Assembly: GCA_029224185.1 (NCBI GenBank)
Contig: CM055205.1
Location: forward strand, 12,227,319-12,291,318
Origin: Karalla daura
Taxonomy: Eukaryota > Chordata > Actinopteri > Chaetodontiformes > Leiognathidae
Direction of reading: 5' to 3'
Length of the DNA: 64,000 nt
Below the pieces are notes generated by a model. The model ran no database searches. It was not told the DNA's origin and was given only the letters and a program-made list of their open reading frames with translations. Shown here one piece after another: positions 49,090-61,012 of the stretch. Position numbers and translations under genes: made by a program. Numbering within the stretch: position 1 is the stretch's first letter; each line of letters starts with the position of its first letter.

Positions 49090-49480
49090 TGGCTGACAGC
49101 AGCCGGCACAGGAGAATAACGGGGCGGGAAGCACTTCATTACGTCCCTTTATTCCGTTATAATCACTGCTCGGCCATCACTCCTCGGCGACACCAGGGCC
49201 CGGGCTCTGACACCAGGATTGATGCACCGGAAACGCCGAGGCTCCCTGCGACACAATAAACAACACCATTAAGCAACGTGGCCCCGGCCACGCAGTAAAC
49301 AGCTGATATTAATTACAGCCTGTGCATTTAACCCGCGAAGATATGAAGACAGCCAGGAAGATTGTCAATTACACTTTTATATGTGGCTGCGGCTTCCAGC
49401 AGCTTGTAATAGAATTAGATGGAATCAATTTGAAACACAAAGGCAGGCAGAGATGAAGCGGTATACAAGCAGGAGCGGGT
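49090..49480. promoter_or_regulatory. Candidate conserved non-coding block 18
   Basis: Repeat-poor DNA passing from CpG-containing (GGAAACGCCGAGGCTCCC) to AT-richer: ACACCATTAAGCAACGTGGC, GCTGATATTAATTACAGCC, AGATTGTCAATTACAC and GTAATAGAATTAGATGG. Confidence 0.4.
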
Positions 49481-50480
49481 CGTTGTAGCGAGGTACATTT
49501 ACTCAGAGTAAACACTGTATACACACTTTAGAAATGGGCTCAGCAGTTCATGTGTATGTGTTTTGTGCTCTTTATGATGAGGTGTATGGGAAATCACTGA
49601 TGCGTGCCTATTAAAACAAACCTGGTCACAGTTTTATTGAGGCTATCTCAACTTTACAGCGTCCGCTTAATGCAGAGCCGCTCTAGATGTGATATCAAGG
49701 TCTCTGCGTTGAGGTCTGTGCGACCAAAATGTGACATTATGGCGCAGTTGATGCAACACAGTGGGAAACTGAGCACATGACGCCCCCTTTCTGTCAGGTG
49801 GAGACGAAGAAGACACCTTTGGTCTTCTGCTGCCATCTATAGGCCATTCTCTGGTACTTCGTCCACTTTTTTTAGACCTTGTTTGGCTGTATTGTAGATT
49901 ATTTTTGCTACAATGTCTTTTAAAAATAACAGTAGTTATAAGGAGGCAATCATAATCACTATAATCACCAACATTATCTCTGTCGCTGGTCCCTTGTTAA
50001 GGTTATTGAACCTTATCTTATTATAGTGCCACATGTACTGTTCTAGCGGAAAGCATAATTAGAGGTTACATGTTTATGAAAATACATATTGGGATGCATG
50101 AACGAGCAAATTTCAAATGAGAAAATTGATTTTTTTTACTTTCATTACCCCAATTTCCCCCTCAGGTGCAGTAAACCTGGCAGACGTCCACCACATTGTC
50201 CCTCAAGTATTATTAATAGTAGTAGTGCAATGTTCATAACACCAGCTTGTCTATAGTCACCGTGTGTCCAGCAAGGACAACATGGTGTATTGGTGAGCAG
50301 ATCCTGGGTGTACAGTTTAATTGTAATTGCACAGATTAATTGTTTAATTGTAAGGTATTTCAATTTCCTCCCATAGACTTATATAAGTGAGTAAGATAAT
50401 AGATGGATGGATCTATATATTTTCAAGCGTTCTAAGGCGTTTATATTTTTCAGTATCGATGTGTACAGCCCCTGTTTTTG
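49481..50480. other. Unassigned interval with a CTCF-like word
   Basis: CCTATAGATGGCAG on the minus strand (49830-49843) matches 12 of 14 CTCF core positions. Otherwise AT-rich DNA without exons; GGATGGAT words near 50402 may be a SINE tail. Confidence 0.4.
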
Positions 50481-50562
50481 CTCTATGTGCACTGGAGATA
50501 GGCACCAGCACACATCCATGACATCACTGGGGATAAAAACAAGTAAGATGAATGAATGAATG
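50481..50562 (+). repeat. SINE 3' tail fragment
   Basis: CTCTATGTGCACTGGAGATA followed by GGCACCAGCACACATCC and the (GAAT)n tail AAGATGAATGAATGAATG is the 3' end of the fish SINE. Confidence 0.55.
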
Positions 50563-50629
50563 TGCTCAGTGACACATCTGCTGACTCTGGTAGCACCACA
50601 CAATAGTTCCTATGTGCCCACACTGTCCG

Positions 50630-51545
50630 TTTGTACACAAATCAACAATAAACCCTCTTGATTCTTGGATTAAATGGATGTAAAGCTAATTATACAGAAT
50701 TCAGCTTTCCTTCATTGCCTCCCTGTCCTTGTGAAAGATTCCCACAATATGTTAATGTTAATCTAACTGCTCTTTTAAGAGTTCAGACACAGCACAGTTT
50801 ACACTGCATGTAAACAGTCCTTGGACAGTTTCTCAGTTCTTCCCATGAGAGGAAGAAGCCTCTGTAAACAGGGATCATCGGCCTGCATCCATCACACCCA
50901 ACATTATTTTGTGTTGCCGAAACTGCTGCTACGTTCAAGGTCTCAGGCATAAAAAAAGAAAAGGTAAAACAAAGTGAGACTATTTGTCGGCAATGATTTA
51001 CAAGCCGCCCTCTGCACAGAGCAGCCAGGCAAAGGTATTTCTTGCGTGCACTTTGACCCAATCAAAGCAGTAATATTCAGAGAAAATAGAGGCAAAGGGT
51101 TACTTGGTTCAATTGTTATATGATCCAAACCATAAAGACTTTCAAATGGAATGTAAAAGATAGCATATGACTATTAAAGAGCATTTAAACCGTAGCTAGT
51201 GTTTACTCTGGACTCCCCTCGGGCTGCGCACAGCTCAAACTCTGCAGCACTCCCCACTTAGATGAGCTTCATTACTGCGGTGATATCAGGATGAAACAAT
51301 GCAACGATTTTATGTCCTGCTATCTTCAAAGCAATTGTGTCCATTCTCAGATGGATTGAATAACAGAGAGGAGGCTTTTGTTTGGCCGGGTTATAAACAA
51401 ACTGTAAAACGATCCAGCGTGAAGATGCACCTCGGGTCATCGCCGTCCCTTCTCAGTATTAACAAGATCAGTAAATATTATGACCACGGAGCTGGCAACA
51501 AAACATGCATCTCTGACTGCTTTTTGAGCAGAATGTGATTGAGAT
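50630..51545. promoter_or_regulatory. Candidate conserved non-coding block 19 (about 0.9 kb)
   Basis: Long repeat-poor stretch: GTAAAGCTAATTATACAG (near 50679), GGCATAAAAAAAGAAAAGG, TTGACCCAATCAAAGCAG (near 51053), GAGCATTTAAACCGTAGC, ACGATTTTATGTCCTGC and CAGTAAATATTATGACCACG. No exon is seen. Confidence 0.4.
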
Positions 51546-51923
51546 AACAGCTTAAGCTATGAGCTGTGGCCTCTTCTATTTTTACTTTGAAATCTCCATT
51601 CATTCAAGGTGGAGAGAGTGGGATTTCCTCAGTTTGTAATCCTTTGTTTTAAGTTGAGGGTTAATAACAAAATGTAAGATAAAGGAACAGAATAAACCGT
51701 CACCTTTTGTCACATCAAAGGCATGCAGCCGCACAGTCCTTGTCCAACGTTATGTGGCCTTGACTGACATGTTCAACCCCCATGCCTCTCTACTGCCACA
51801 CACACTTTTAAGACCTTTCTATTTTGCCTGTAGCTCTGTCAAGTCAAAACAGTGTAGGTTAATTTGTCCCACTCCTGCAACATCTTCTTTTGCATAAGCT
51901 CATATATCTAGCTGTCTATAATG
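51546..51923. other. Unassigned interval
   Basis: AT-rich single-copy-looking DNA; nothing identifiable. Confidence 0.4.
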
Positions 51924-52599
<676 letters not shown>

Positions 52600-52880
52600 C
52601 ATCGGTAGATGGCAGACTTGAATGAGTAATACTTGCGGGCGGACAGGAGCGTGCCCGCAGCGCGTCCACGCCTCCGCCGTCTCCTCCTCCTCCGCCTCCT
52701 CCTCATCCTCCGCCTCCGCCTCCGCCTCCTCCTCCTCGGGTGTTCCGCCTCCTCCGCCGCCGTGCGTCCGTCGTGCCGTGCCCGGGTGAAGAGTTCACGG
52801 TGCGGGCTCGTCTGCGGATGATGCGGGGCCCATGTCACAGTCTAATCTCATTGTGCAGCTCGGCGAGAGCGACATGTTAT
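52600..52880. promoter_or_regulatory. Isolated CpG-rich segment with CTC/CCG triplets
   Basis: Strong GC and CpG content in an AT-rich surround (GCCCGCAGCGCGTCC, GCCGCCGTGCGTCCGTCG), with a (CTC/CCG) triplet run at about 52675-52760. A CTCF-like word (GGTAGATGGCAG, core 52602-52615) lies at the left edge. The poly-Arg frame on the minus strand is an artefact. It could be the promoter island of an unannotated transcript. Confidence 0.35.
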
Positions 52881-54201
52881 ATTACTGGAATCAGTGAGAG
52901 GGGACCCAAAGAAAGCATGCCAATAAACAAAAGTAACGGGCAGCCTCCCATTTATAACTATTAGGAACACTTAACCTTATGGTCAGGTTATGGTTACAGA
53001 TAAATCCACTGGCCATTTACTCCAGCCTTTTATTGAGAGGCCCCGTACTGAATCACTGGTATTAGATTTTAAAAATAACAGATATTTTACTCGACTGATT
53101 TGCATCTTTTACTGTCTGCCGCAACTTATGATGAAATAGATGCACTCTTGCGGTTTTACACACACACACACACACACACACGCAGTCAAATGAGTTTCTC
53201 TGCTGTTGATGTACTGTTGATCAAGCTGTCCTTAAAAAGTCACTCTGCAATACTCAGTGCACCTTCTTCCCAGTTTTTTCTTCTTTATAAGACACACACA
53301 CACACACATACACACGCGCGCGCGCGCGCAGATACACCATAGAGAGCCCAATAGGGTTTGTGGTGTCCTTCAGTGTAGAGATGCACTTGAATGATAATGG
53401 CCAGCAGGGAGCACTCTGTGTAATCATAATGACCTCCAATGAGTTATATCAGGATTTGTCCATATGAATCATGTTTCTGCATCATGCATACATTTAGGAT
53501 GATAAAGTCCACTTTTTTGTTGCATCCTAGGTGTCCTTAAATTGTGCCGTCGAGGGAGATGGTTTCGCTTCAGATCCGTAAGCTGCAGTGGCCTTTGTGT
53601 TTGTTATTAAGAGCAAGCTAGGGGTTTTGGGTGTAGTGTTTGCTCTAGATAAATATCTGATTTTGATGCAGTATGGCTTGACTAAGAGTGACACAGCATT
53701 GTCCAACTGAGGGATTAACGCGAAAAGGGGATTAAGTGACATTTTAAAAAATGACCATCATATGTCACTAGAAAGCCCTTGTTAAACACTCCCACAAAGT
53801 CAAAAGAAAATATTTGCATTCTTTTAAAAAATGTGTAGGCTCACAAGGAACCAGATGACATTGCATTTAGAAAAATAGCCTCACTTTTCTGAGCTTAAAT
53901 CCAGCAAATTTACATATTTTGTTTTGATACAAGAGGAAAATGTATTTAGAACCATAAATGAAAATTTAGAAATTTCCTTGTAAATCTCTCAGTTCAATTC
54001 TATGAACTTTATTTGTCCCCAGGGGCCAATTCAAGGCACTTTGAGCAATTGTACATCAACACAAGAGTAAAAATTAGACAAGGATAAAGGATAATGCACA
54101 AAGCCCAAATTTCTACTGTTTACAAAGGAACATAGATGTGAATGCAGCAGAAAGTATAGTGCAAGACTTTCAACAGTGGAAACATCAGTAAATAAGATTC
54201 A
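52881..54201. other. Unassigned interval with CA and CG dinucleotide runs
   Basis: (CA)n at 53158-53182; a CA run passing into (CG)8 at about 53291-53329. Otherwise AT-rich DNA without exons. Confidence 0.5.
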
Positions 54202-54461
54202 GGGCTATTCTGTGTGGAGTTTGCATACTCTTAGTCGGATCTCTGCTGGTACTCCGAATTCCTCCCACAGTCCAAAATCTTTTTTTTTTAGGTTGATTGG
54301 AGACTAAATTGTCCCTAGATGCTACTGTGAGATTGAATGGTGCTGTCCTGTGGTGGGCTGGAGTGCTGTCCAGGGTGTATTCCTTGAGCTGTGTACTTGA
54401 CGTAGGACCACTGCACTCCTGAAACATACATGGGTAAAAAGCACATAAGATAGTGGATGAT
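54202..54461 (+). repeat. SINE copy (central and 3' part)
   Basis: TTCTGTGTGGAGTTTGCATA, CCTCCCACAGTCCAAAATC, GGTTGATTGGAGACTAAATT, GCTGTCCAGGGTGTATTCC and a tail ending AAGATAGTGGATGAT, in the same order as the full copy at 60701. Confidence 0.85.
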
Positions 54462-55029
54462 ATTTATATGAGGTATGAACTGAGTTATAAGGTATGGATT
54501 GCGGGTTAAAAGCCATTCAAGTAATTGCAGCATCCTTTCTTTCGAAGCTTCTACATCCAGATCCTCCATTGATAGAAGCCAGTGCTGGCTCACAGACATT
54601 TAGAAGTCCATACGAGCTCTCCTTGTCATGACTGCTTTGTTTTCAAAATCTAAGAAATCTAAGGTGTTAGAGAAATCACAGAGGAGAGAAGAGGACCCTC
54701 CTGCTGTTTGACTTCTTGCTCTTCCACATTTCCGCCAGTAGTTGGCAGCAGAGGACTAAAGCTGTGGACACATCACACCTTCTGTGCTCCTACACACCTC
54801 CTGCAACTTCATCTTTTTTGGCAGATTTTATATGCATCTCAGTTGCATTTATTGCAACTAATTTATTTGAGTGTGTAATGTAATGTTAATGTGTAATGCT
54901 AAAACAATTATGTGGAATTCGGTGATAGCGGAAAAAAGAAGGCTGAGAGGCATCAGTGATCCGAGAGGTGATATATTTTATTAAACTAACAGTGCATCGG
55001 GAATTAAATCCTCTATTCCTCTTCCTCTG
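54462..55029. other. Unassigned interval with a CTCF-like word
   Basis: CCAGTAGTTGGCAG (54735-54748, + strand) matches 13 of 14 positions of the CTCF core. No exon seen. Confidence 0.4.
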
Positions 55030-55305
55030 CAGCCATTCGCTTCATGCTTAAACACACACATACACACACACATACATACACATTTCCACCACTTTTGGGG
55101 ACACCGCAAAGACGTACATCAGTGTCCCCGTAAATCACCAAAACCATAACTACACCCAATTCTAATGCTAACATTTACTATAACACTAACCCAGAGGTTT
55201 AATGATTTACGTTGTGGCATTTTGTTCCCCATAAGGAAGGCAGGTCCCCACAAGTGTGACCACATAAACAGATTTATGTCCCCTTAACACACACACACAC
55301 AGATT
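55030..55305. repeat. CA-flanked interspersed repeat
   Basis: CCACTTTTGGGGACACCGCA, GTGTCCCCGTAAATCACC, AACCATAACTACACCC and AAACAGATTTATGTCCCC between two CA tracts is a wording met in many fish genomes. The family name is uncertain. Confidence 0.55.
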
Positions 55306-55726
55306 GAGAGAAGAGAGAGAGAGAGACACTAAAGGCTGTGCTGCGTGTGTCACCAGTCTGCCCCAGACTGCACTTCCTGCTCACCAGACAACTATTGCCC
55401 TGTAGTGACACACACACTCACACACATACACACACACTCGCAGGAGAGCCGACACCAGATGGAGGTGCTGACATAGACGGAGCAGATAACGGGCTTACCC
55501 TCATCAGTCCCACTTACACCCCTGATGACTACAGGCCTCACACGCACATATTGACACACGCGCACACACACATACACACGCACACCCAAGTGAGTGCGTT
55601 ATCTGCGGTCGCGGGCCCCTGCTCACGTCACACTCCTGTCCCCTTATCAGCACCTCTTTGCCCCTGAGCTGTATCGCCCGTCCTCCTGAGAGAGACTGGG
55701 AGACAGTGAGACAGAGTGTGTCTGTG

Positions 55727-55778
<52 letters not shown>

Positions 55779-56564
55779 TTTGTGGGGAAAGTGGCGTATG
55801 CGTGGACATGATGGAGGGCGGAAGTGTGGAAAGATTAGCACGGGTGCAGAGGGCAGCAGACAGACACCCAGCCTGGCAGAGAGAGATGCTCAGAGCGAGC
55901 AGGGCGAGTGAGGATGTGTGGTCTGATTACGAAGGAGAAAGCACTGTCAGCCAGATGTGCTGGACCTCTGTATCTCTGCCTCGGTCCTGCTGCAGTTTCG
56001 CTCGAATTCCGTCTCTTTTCGTCTCAGTCCGCACTCGGCCTCATCCTTCCTGCACCAGGGCCTCCTCTCTTTCCCACAGCTCTCTCCGTAACCACCTCCA
56101 GCTTTGCAGCCAAAGGAGAGACATCAGGGAATAGATCACATGTTTTTGTGGGCAAATCTTTCTTTTTCCTACTTCCTTCACCTGTGAGACCCAGCCTGTG
56201 TCATGAACCCCCCTCCCACTCCCACTGCCACCACCTCCCGCCTCTCTCTGACCATTTAGCTCTAACAAGTGCTCTCATAGTTAATGAAATTTCCCTGTCT
56301 CTGCTCAAATTTCTGCGATTAATCTTACAGCTCCTACTCCCACTTCTCATCCTCTCACCTCTTAATAACACCTCCTCCCCTCCTCTCCTAGGAGAAACAA
56401 GGATTCCTGCCTTCCTCGCTCACATCGCCCCTCTATCTTTCTTTCTTTCTCCTCTCTCTCAGTCTTAAACCCTCCTATTTTAATTTGCTGCCATCTAATC
56501 ATATGCACAAGAGAGGGAGATGAGAAGGAGGAGAGGGAGGAGGAGGAGGGCTCGGCCAACATTT
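55306..56564. other. CA/TG tracts and pyrimidine-rich DNA
   Basis: CA tracts at about 55408-55440 and 55540-55585, (TG)n at 55729-55774, pyrimidine-rich at 56320-56470, GA-rich at 56510-56550. Long frames are low-complexity. Confidence 0.65.
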
Positions 56565-56960
56565 GCCTAAGGCTCTGCAGCCTGGATCGATAAGTGGTCT
56601 TAAGTTTATCTGATTTTTATCAGCGGAGCCGACAGGGGGGCAGGTCGATGGGCTGTGCCCGCGTCAAGTTGACCTTTTCAGGGACGACGGAGGGAGAGCC
56701 ACCCCCGGGACCCCCACGGTCCCTTGTCACCGTCTGACTGGCACAAGTCTGTTGCGCTCAACAACAAAGTCTGCAGAGACGTCTATATCAGCGCCCGGCG
56801 TGGCTGACAGGGCCTGGCTGTTGTATTTATAAACTGTCCTTTGGCCGTGACACTTTGCCAATGATCGGGCCCTAATTTATGCAGGCAAATCTCCTCGGTG
56901 CAAAAATGAAAGCTAATGGAGTCATTAGCCGCTAATTCGAGCCGGGATACCTTGTATAAA
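56565..56960. promoter_or_regulatory. Candidate conserved non-coding block 20
   Basis: AAGTTTATCTGATTTTTATC, a CpG-containing middle (GACGACGGAGGGAGAGCC), GGCCCTAATTTATGCAGGC, GCTAATGGAGTCATTAGCCG and CTAATTCGAGCC. The AGCTAATGGAGTCATTAGC part is nearly palindromic. Repeat-poor. Confidence 0.4.
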
Positions 56961-57309
56961 TTGGCTTACTTTGTAAAGCCCTCCCCCGATAATACCCCCC
57001 TCCCGCCATCTCCATCTCCATCCTCATCCCTACCCCACCACCCTCCTCTTGTCTCTCTCTTTCATCTCTCACCCAGACCACGGCATAACATCACACACAC
57101 TCTGAGAACACGCATTATTTTAGTGGCTAAATGGTTGATGGTGTGTGTTTGTTTAATGGTGTGTGAGGCAAGATAGCTAATGCGCGTGTGTGCTTGTGTG
57201 TTTCCACCTCTGTAGCTGTCTGGCATAAAATATACATACCCGGTGTAGCAGAGATGTTACACCCAAGACGTGTGCATGAGCAGCGTGAGTCCATGAGTGT
57301 GTGTGTGTG
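56961..57309. other. C-rich tract, TG tract, spacer
   Basis: CCTCCC-rich at about 56990-57060, TG-rich at 57180-57205; nothing coding. Confidence 0.6.
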
Positions 57310-57740
57310 TTGCTACTCTGCCATCCGGGGCAGTTAGCGCTGATGTGTTATTGTGCTGTCGGATGGCTGATTATGACATTAAATGTTTATGAGCATTGAT
57401 CAGCGATAGCCCCAAAGTGAGAGCCATTTCATATCCTCACTGGCCACTGCTTAACAGCACGCTGATGGATGCACAATAATCTCCAATAGAGACGAAGAGA
57501 GACCTGCGCACGCTGCATATAAACACACGCACACACACACAGGCTCATAGATGTGTACAGACTGATGTGCGAACGCTCTTACGGTTATAGGCAAACATTA
57601 GCGGATCCATTTTAACCATTAGGTCTTCAGTTTAAACACTTGTGATGATCGTTCGTTTGATTAGTCATTATGGGGATGAAACCAGGGCAGGAAAGGCTGG
57701 CTGGAAAGACGATGAGGAGTGAAATTCAGTCCGCTGATAG
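57310..57740. promoter_or_regulatory. Candidate conserved non-coding block 21
   Basis: GGCTGATTATGACATTAAAT, GTTTATGAGCATTGATCAGC and GCACAATAATCTCC, then after a short CA tract GTTTGATTAGTCATTATGG. Confidence 0.35.
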
Positions 57741-58244
57741 GAGAGTGATGACTGTGAGTTTTACTTAAACATTACACGTTTGGTCAGCTGCCATTTCCAT
57801 TTCTTATTCTGTAAACGTCTTGGACTTTTTCAAAGTGCAGATATCCTAAAGAGGGCTGGGTTGTAAGTGAATATGGTCCCTGTACAGACAGGAAGCATAA
57901 AGGCAGGAAGACACCACTCTGTCCAGTTTCCTTATAGGTTACAGTCGCCGCTTCAGTCTGGACTCACACAGGAAACTTTGTCGAGTGTGTCTGCGCAGTG
58001 TCTCTATGAATAGCGCCCACACAATGAGTCCCAACACAGGAAGTCGTGTGGCCAGTTTGTGCTGGGGTGGAAAGTAAAAGTGTTTATTTGCATCAACTTT
58101 AAGCATGGTTTGAAACTTCATATTCTCAATAATGACAATATTTTTCTTTAAAATCTAAACTGCCTAATCCTTACCATATTCAACTCACAATCATTGCCTT
58201 TTTTTTGCTCATCTATGAATTAGCTTTCTGAAATGGCATTCTCC
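57741..58244. other. Unassigned interval
   Basis: No exon or repeat family recognised. Confidence 0.4.
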
Positions 58245-58515
58245 TCTTAAGCTCCCTCTCGAAAGCGATCCCCTTTGGTGTCATGCATTGCGTTTTATTT
58301 TCCATACATTAAGCGGCCTGGGTTATAGAATTAAGTGCAGCATACAGTATATGTTAATGCAGTGTGTTTATTCGCTCATTACATCCTCTCGTTAACACAA
58401 TTCTGTGCTAATCCCTGCTGCATCCATCCATATGTGGCAGCACTGCATTTGAATAACTAGATTTACATTGGCATTACATTACATTACACTGATGTCATTA
58501 CATTAACATTGAATT
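58245..58515. promoter_or_regulatory. Candidate conserved non-coding block 22
   Basis: GCGTTTTATTTTCCATACAT, TTATAGAATTAAGTGC and GTTTATTCGCTCATTACATC, ending in short ATTAC repeats (58472-58500). Confidence 0.35.
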
Positions 58516-58859
58516 TAAAAAAAAATGCCATTATCGTCTGTATTTGCAAGCCTCTGGAGATGTGGCTAGACACTTCCATTTGTACAATGTAGCCAGTGTA
58601 AATCCTTTTTAACAGAAGTGTGTTTGTATGATTTTATGGTTTTGTCATGTGTTGTGTGTGTGACAGTGGTGGAGCAGTGTGAAGCTGTGGGCAGCCCCTG
58701 GATGTGGGTCCGTCTGTACTGCTGTGAAATAAAAGAAGCTCAGAAAGAAAGAGCATGCACACTCAGCAAAGTGTTTCCCAGTGAGGCAGGCGAATAAGAA
58801 ATCTGCAGCCCTGACTTATTTTATTGGACTTTCAAATATTTAATGAGACAGAGGAGGTG
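58516..58859. other. Unassigned interval
   Basis: Nothing identifiable; short TG and A runs only. Confidence 0.4.
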
Positions 58860-59086
58860 ATAAAAAAGATGTGTGGCAGGAGAGCACAGACAGATATTTA
58901 CCAGACTTAGGTGCTGTACATTATTAACAGAATGAGCTGCTGCGGTTTCCAATGGCTGTAAATTTCTGGTTGCTACCAAGCTGGCACCAACGACCTCCAC
59001 ATCGCTCCATTTATGGCCTGAGTTATGTGAAATCTCTGCATGCTTGAGCTAGTGCGTAGCTGAAGCTCTAACGCCAGCTATGACAT
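58860..59086. promoter_or_regulatory. Candidate conserved non-coding block 23
   Basis: GTACATTATTAACAGAATG, GGCTGTAAATTTCTGG and CGCTCCATTTATGGCCTGAG (TTTATGG, a posterior HOX/CDX-type word). Repeat-poor. Confidence 0.35.
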
Positions 59087-59340
59087 ATGCAGAAACTCAT
59101 GGACGAAGACCCAGCCAGATTCTTAAAAGAAGATCCAGAATTACTAAATGTTTTCCCTGGAAAAGCTCGCAGTCCCAGGTCCAGGAAACATCCCACACAC
59201 CCGGTAACAACACACAGCAGATGGAAAAGACTACGTGGAACCCCAAAATCTATTTCCAGGCATACTGGGAGCTGCATGTGGGAATAAGATCACAGGCTCA
59301 ACTCTTCATTAAGATAGTTCATCATCTCTATTATTAACAA
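59087..59340 (+). other. Coding-like frame of unknown origin
   Basis: A 66-codon frame (59087-59287) opens MQKLMDEDPARFLKEDPELL, charged and helical in character, unlike the low-complexity frames around it. A possible donor (ACCCG before GTAACA, near 59202) would end an exon of about 39 codons. I recognise no family, no upstream acceptor and no partner exon. It may be an exon of an unknown gene, a retroposed fragment or chance. Confidence 0.2.
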
Positions 59341-59389
59341 TTTCAAAAAGCGAAACAAGTGTGTTCGGCTGACACTGGAGCTCTCTGAG

Positions 59390-60030
59390 ACAGACTGTCC
59401 AGATGTTCATTAATCTGATTGTCTAGATAAAGAAGTAATCCCTAAACTTCGGGAGCAGCTCTCACATCGTCATGAGATGCAGTCTGTTTTTTGTTAGTTG
59501 GAAAACTTGGATGTGTTCTGAAAACTGTTTGAAAACATTTTCCTTTTTTTTTACTGAACTGAAAGATCCCTCCTCATTTGTGCTTGATGCCTTTGATCTG
59601 TAAACACGGGCCTGGGGATCAAAGGCAGAGCACAGCTCACCTCATCGCACCCCCTAATTTGAATACGTAATCAAACTTTTTTTTTCCCTCCAACTTCGAG
59701 GATTGAAAAATAAATAATTAAGTCAATCCAATTACTTAATTAATTATTTCATTAATCATGTGCTCACACATTTCCTTCCCCTCCATTCGTCATGTGGCTC
59801 AATGGCTTCATTATGGATCAATGTGGAGCCGTCGCCATCGAGAGTCGCACTGTCATCGTCAAGATTAATCAAGATGTTGCCTGCATGCGGAATGGGCCTG
59901 GAAGCAGTTGCCGCGGTAACCGGTGTGTGACTCCAGGAGCGATCTGAAAGCGTTGAGAGATGACACGGTGATTGAACGCTTGCATGAGCTGCGGTTCAGA
60001 GCCAACAAAATGAGAGCACACACAGTTGTT
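59390..60030. promoter_or_regulatory. Candidate conserved non-coding block 24, PBX-HOX and MEIS words
   Basis: AATAATTAAGTCAATCC, ACTTAATTAATTATTTC and ATTAATCA (59751-59758) form an AT-rich homeodomain cluster. About 100 bases on, CTGTCA (59850-59855, a MEIS/PREP word) is 8 bases from another ATTAATCA (59864-59871, TGATTAAT on the minus strand). GCCTTTGATCTG and GATCAAAGGC (about 59590-59625) are opposed TCF/LEF-type words. Repeat-poor apart from a T run. Confidence 0.45.
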
Positions 60031-60700
60031 GTTGTTTTTTTTTATAAGTTTCATAACCTTTCACCTTTGTAATAGGGGCACAGTAGCCAGTGAAAGAGTA
60101 ATTACAATGCAGTAATGAGCTAGAAAATGTTCATTGTCAAGCTGTTTGTCTTAAGGCAGCTGACAAACAGACGCAACAGAATAATATGAAAGAAAATCAG
60201 CTTGAGTGAAGGGTCATCCAAGCAGAGGTTGTATGGCAGCGGCGAATGTTTGCCACTCAAACTTGGATGTCACTCTGCATTCCTGACCACGCCGAGAAAA
60301 TAGTTCCCGACTGAAGAGCGAGGGAAGAGAGACTGTAGTGGATTCTGACACGAAAATAAAATGCCATCCTTGAAATCTTAAGCATGAGTCAGAGCTTGTA
60401 ATTTAGAGCCATAAACTACATCTTTAACCAGAGATGAATAATCAGTTTCCTCAGTACATGTACCCAAAATGCTGTAACATTTAACTGAAGGCTCTGGAAA
60501 AAAAATTCCCCTAAAATGCATTACTAATCCCAAAAATATGGCAAAACATTTACAGCTTTTATTGCAGGGTGTTTTTCTATTTCAACCATGGTTTTATGGG
60601 ACAGTGTTTGCTCAGATAGAGATTAATGACAGACTTTAAAACAGCAGTTTGGAGTCACATAAATCTGCTCTCTGCTGTTGAACCGTCATATACTTACCAT
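60031..60700. other. Unassigned interval
   Basis: AT-rich DNA; no exon or repeat family recognised. Confidence 0.4.
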
Positions 60701-61012
60701 GCAGGGCAGCCGGGTGTATTAGTGGATAACACAGCTGGCGCTCATAGCAAGAAGATCCCAGGTTCAAATCCCGGTCTGACCTTTCTATTCAGAGTTTTCA
60801 TGTTCTACCAGTCTCTGCGTGGTCTTCCTCTGGGTACTCTGGTTTCCTCCCACAGTCCAGAAACATGCCTGCTTAGGTCGATTGGAAACTAAATTGCCCT
60901 TAGGTGTGAGTGAGAGAGTGACTCATGTTTGTGTGTGTGTCCAGGAGGGTATTTCCTGCCCTCCATGTGGGATGGAGAAAGGTTCAAAGTGGGGAAGATA
61001 ATGGATGAATAC
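60701..61012 (+). repeat. Full-length tRNA-derived SINE
   Basis: Head with A-box-like TGTATTAGTGGATAACAC and B-box GGTTCAAATCC (60771-60781). Central domain with GTTTTCATGTTCTACC, CTGCGTGGTCTTCCTCTGGG and TTTCCTCCCACAGTCCAG, then GGTCGATTGGAAACTAAATT and a tail ending GATAATGGATGAAT. The head is tRNA-like but does not fold as a functional tRNA. Confidence 0.9.

Noticed and set aside
60701..60790. Possible tRNA gene from A- and B-box words
   Set aside because: The stems do not pair and the sequence continues into the SINE core, so it is the tRNA-derived head of a SINE.
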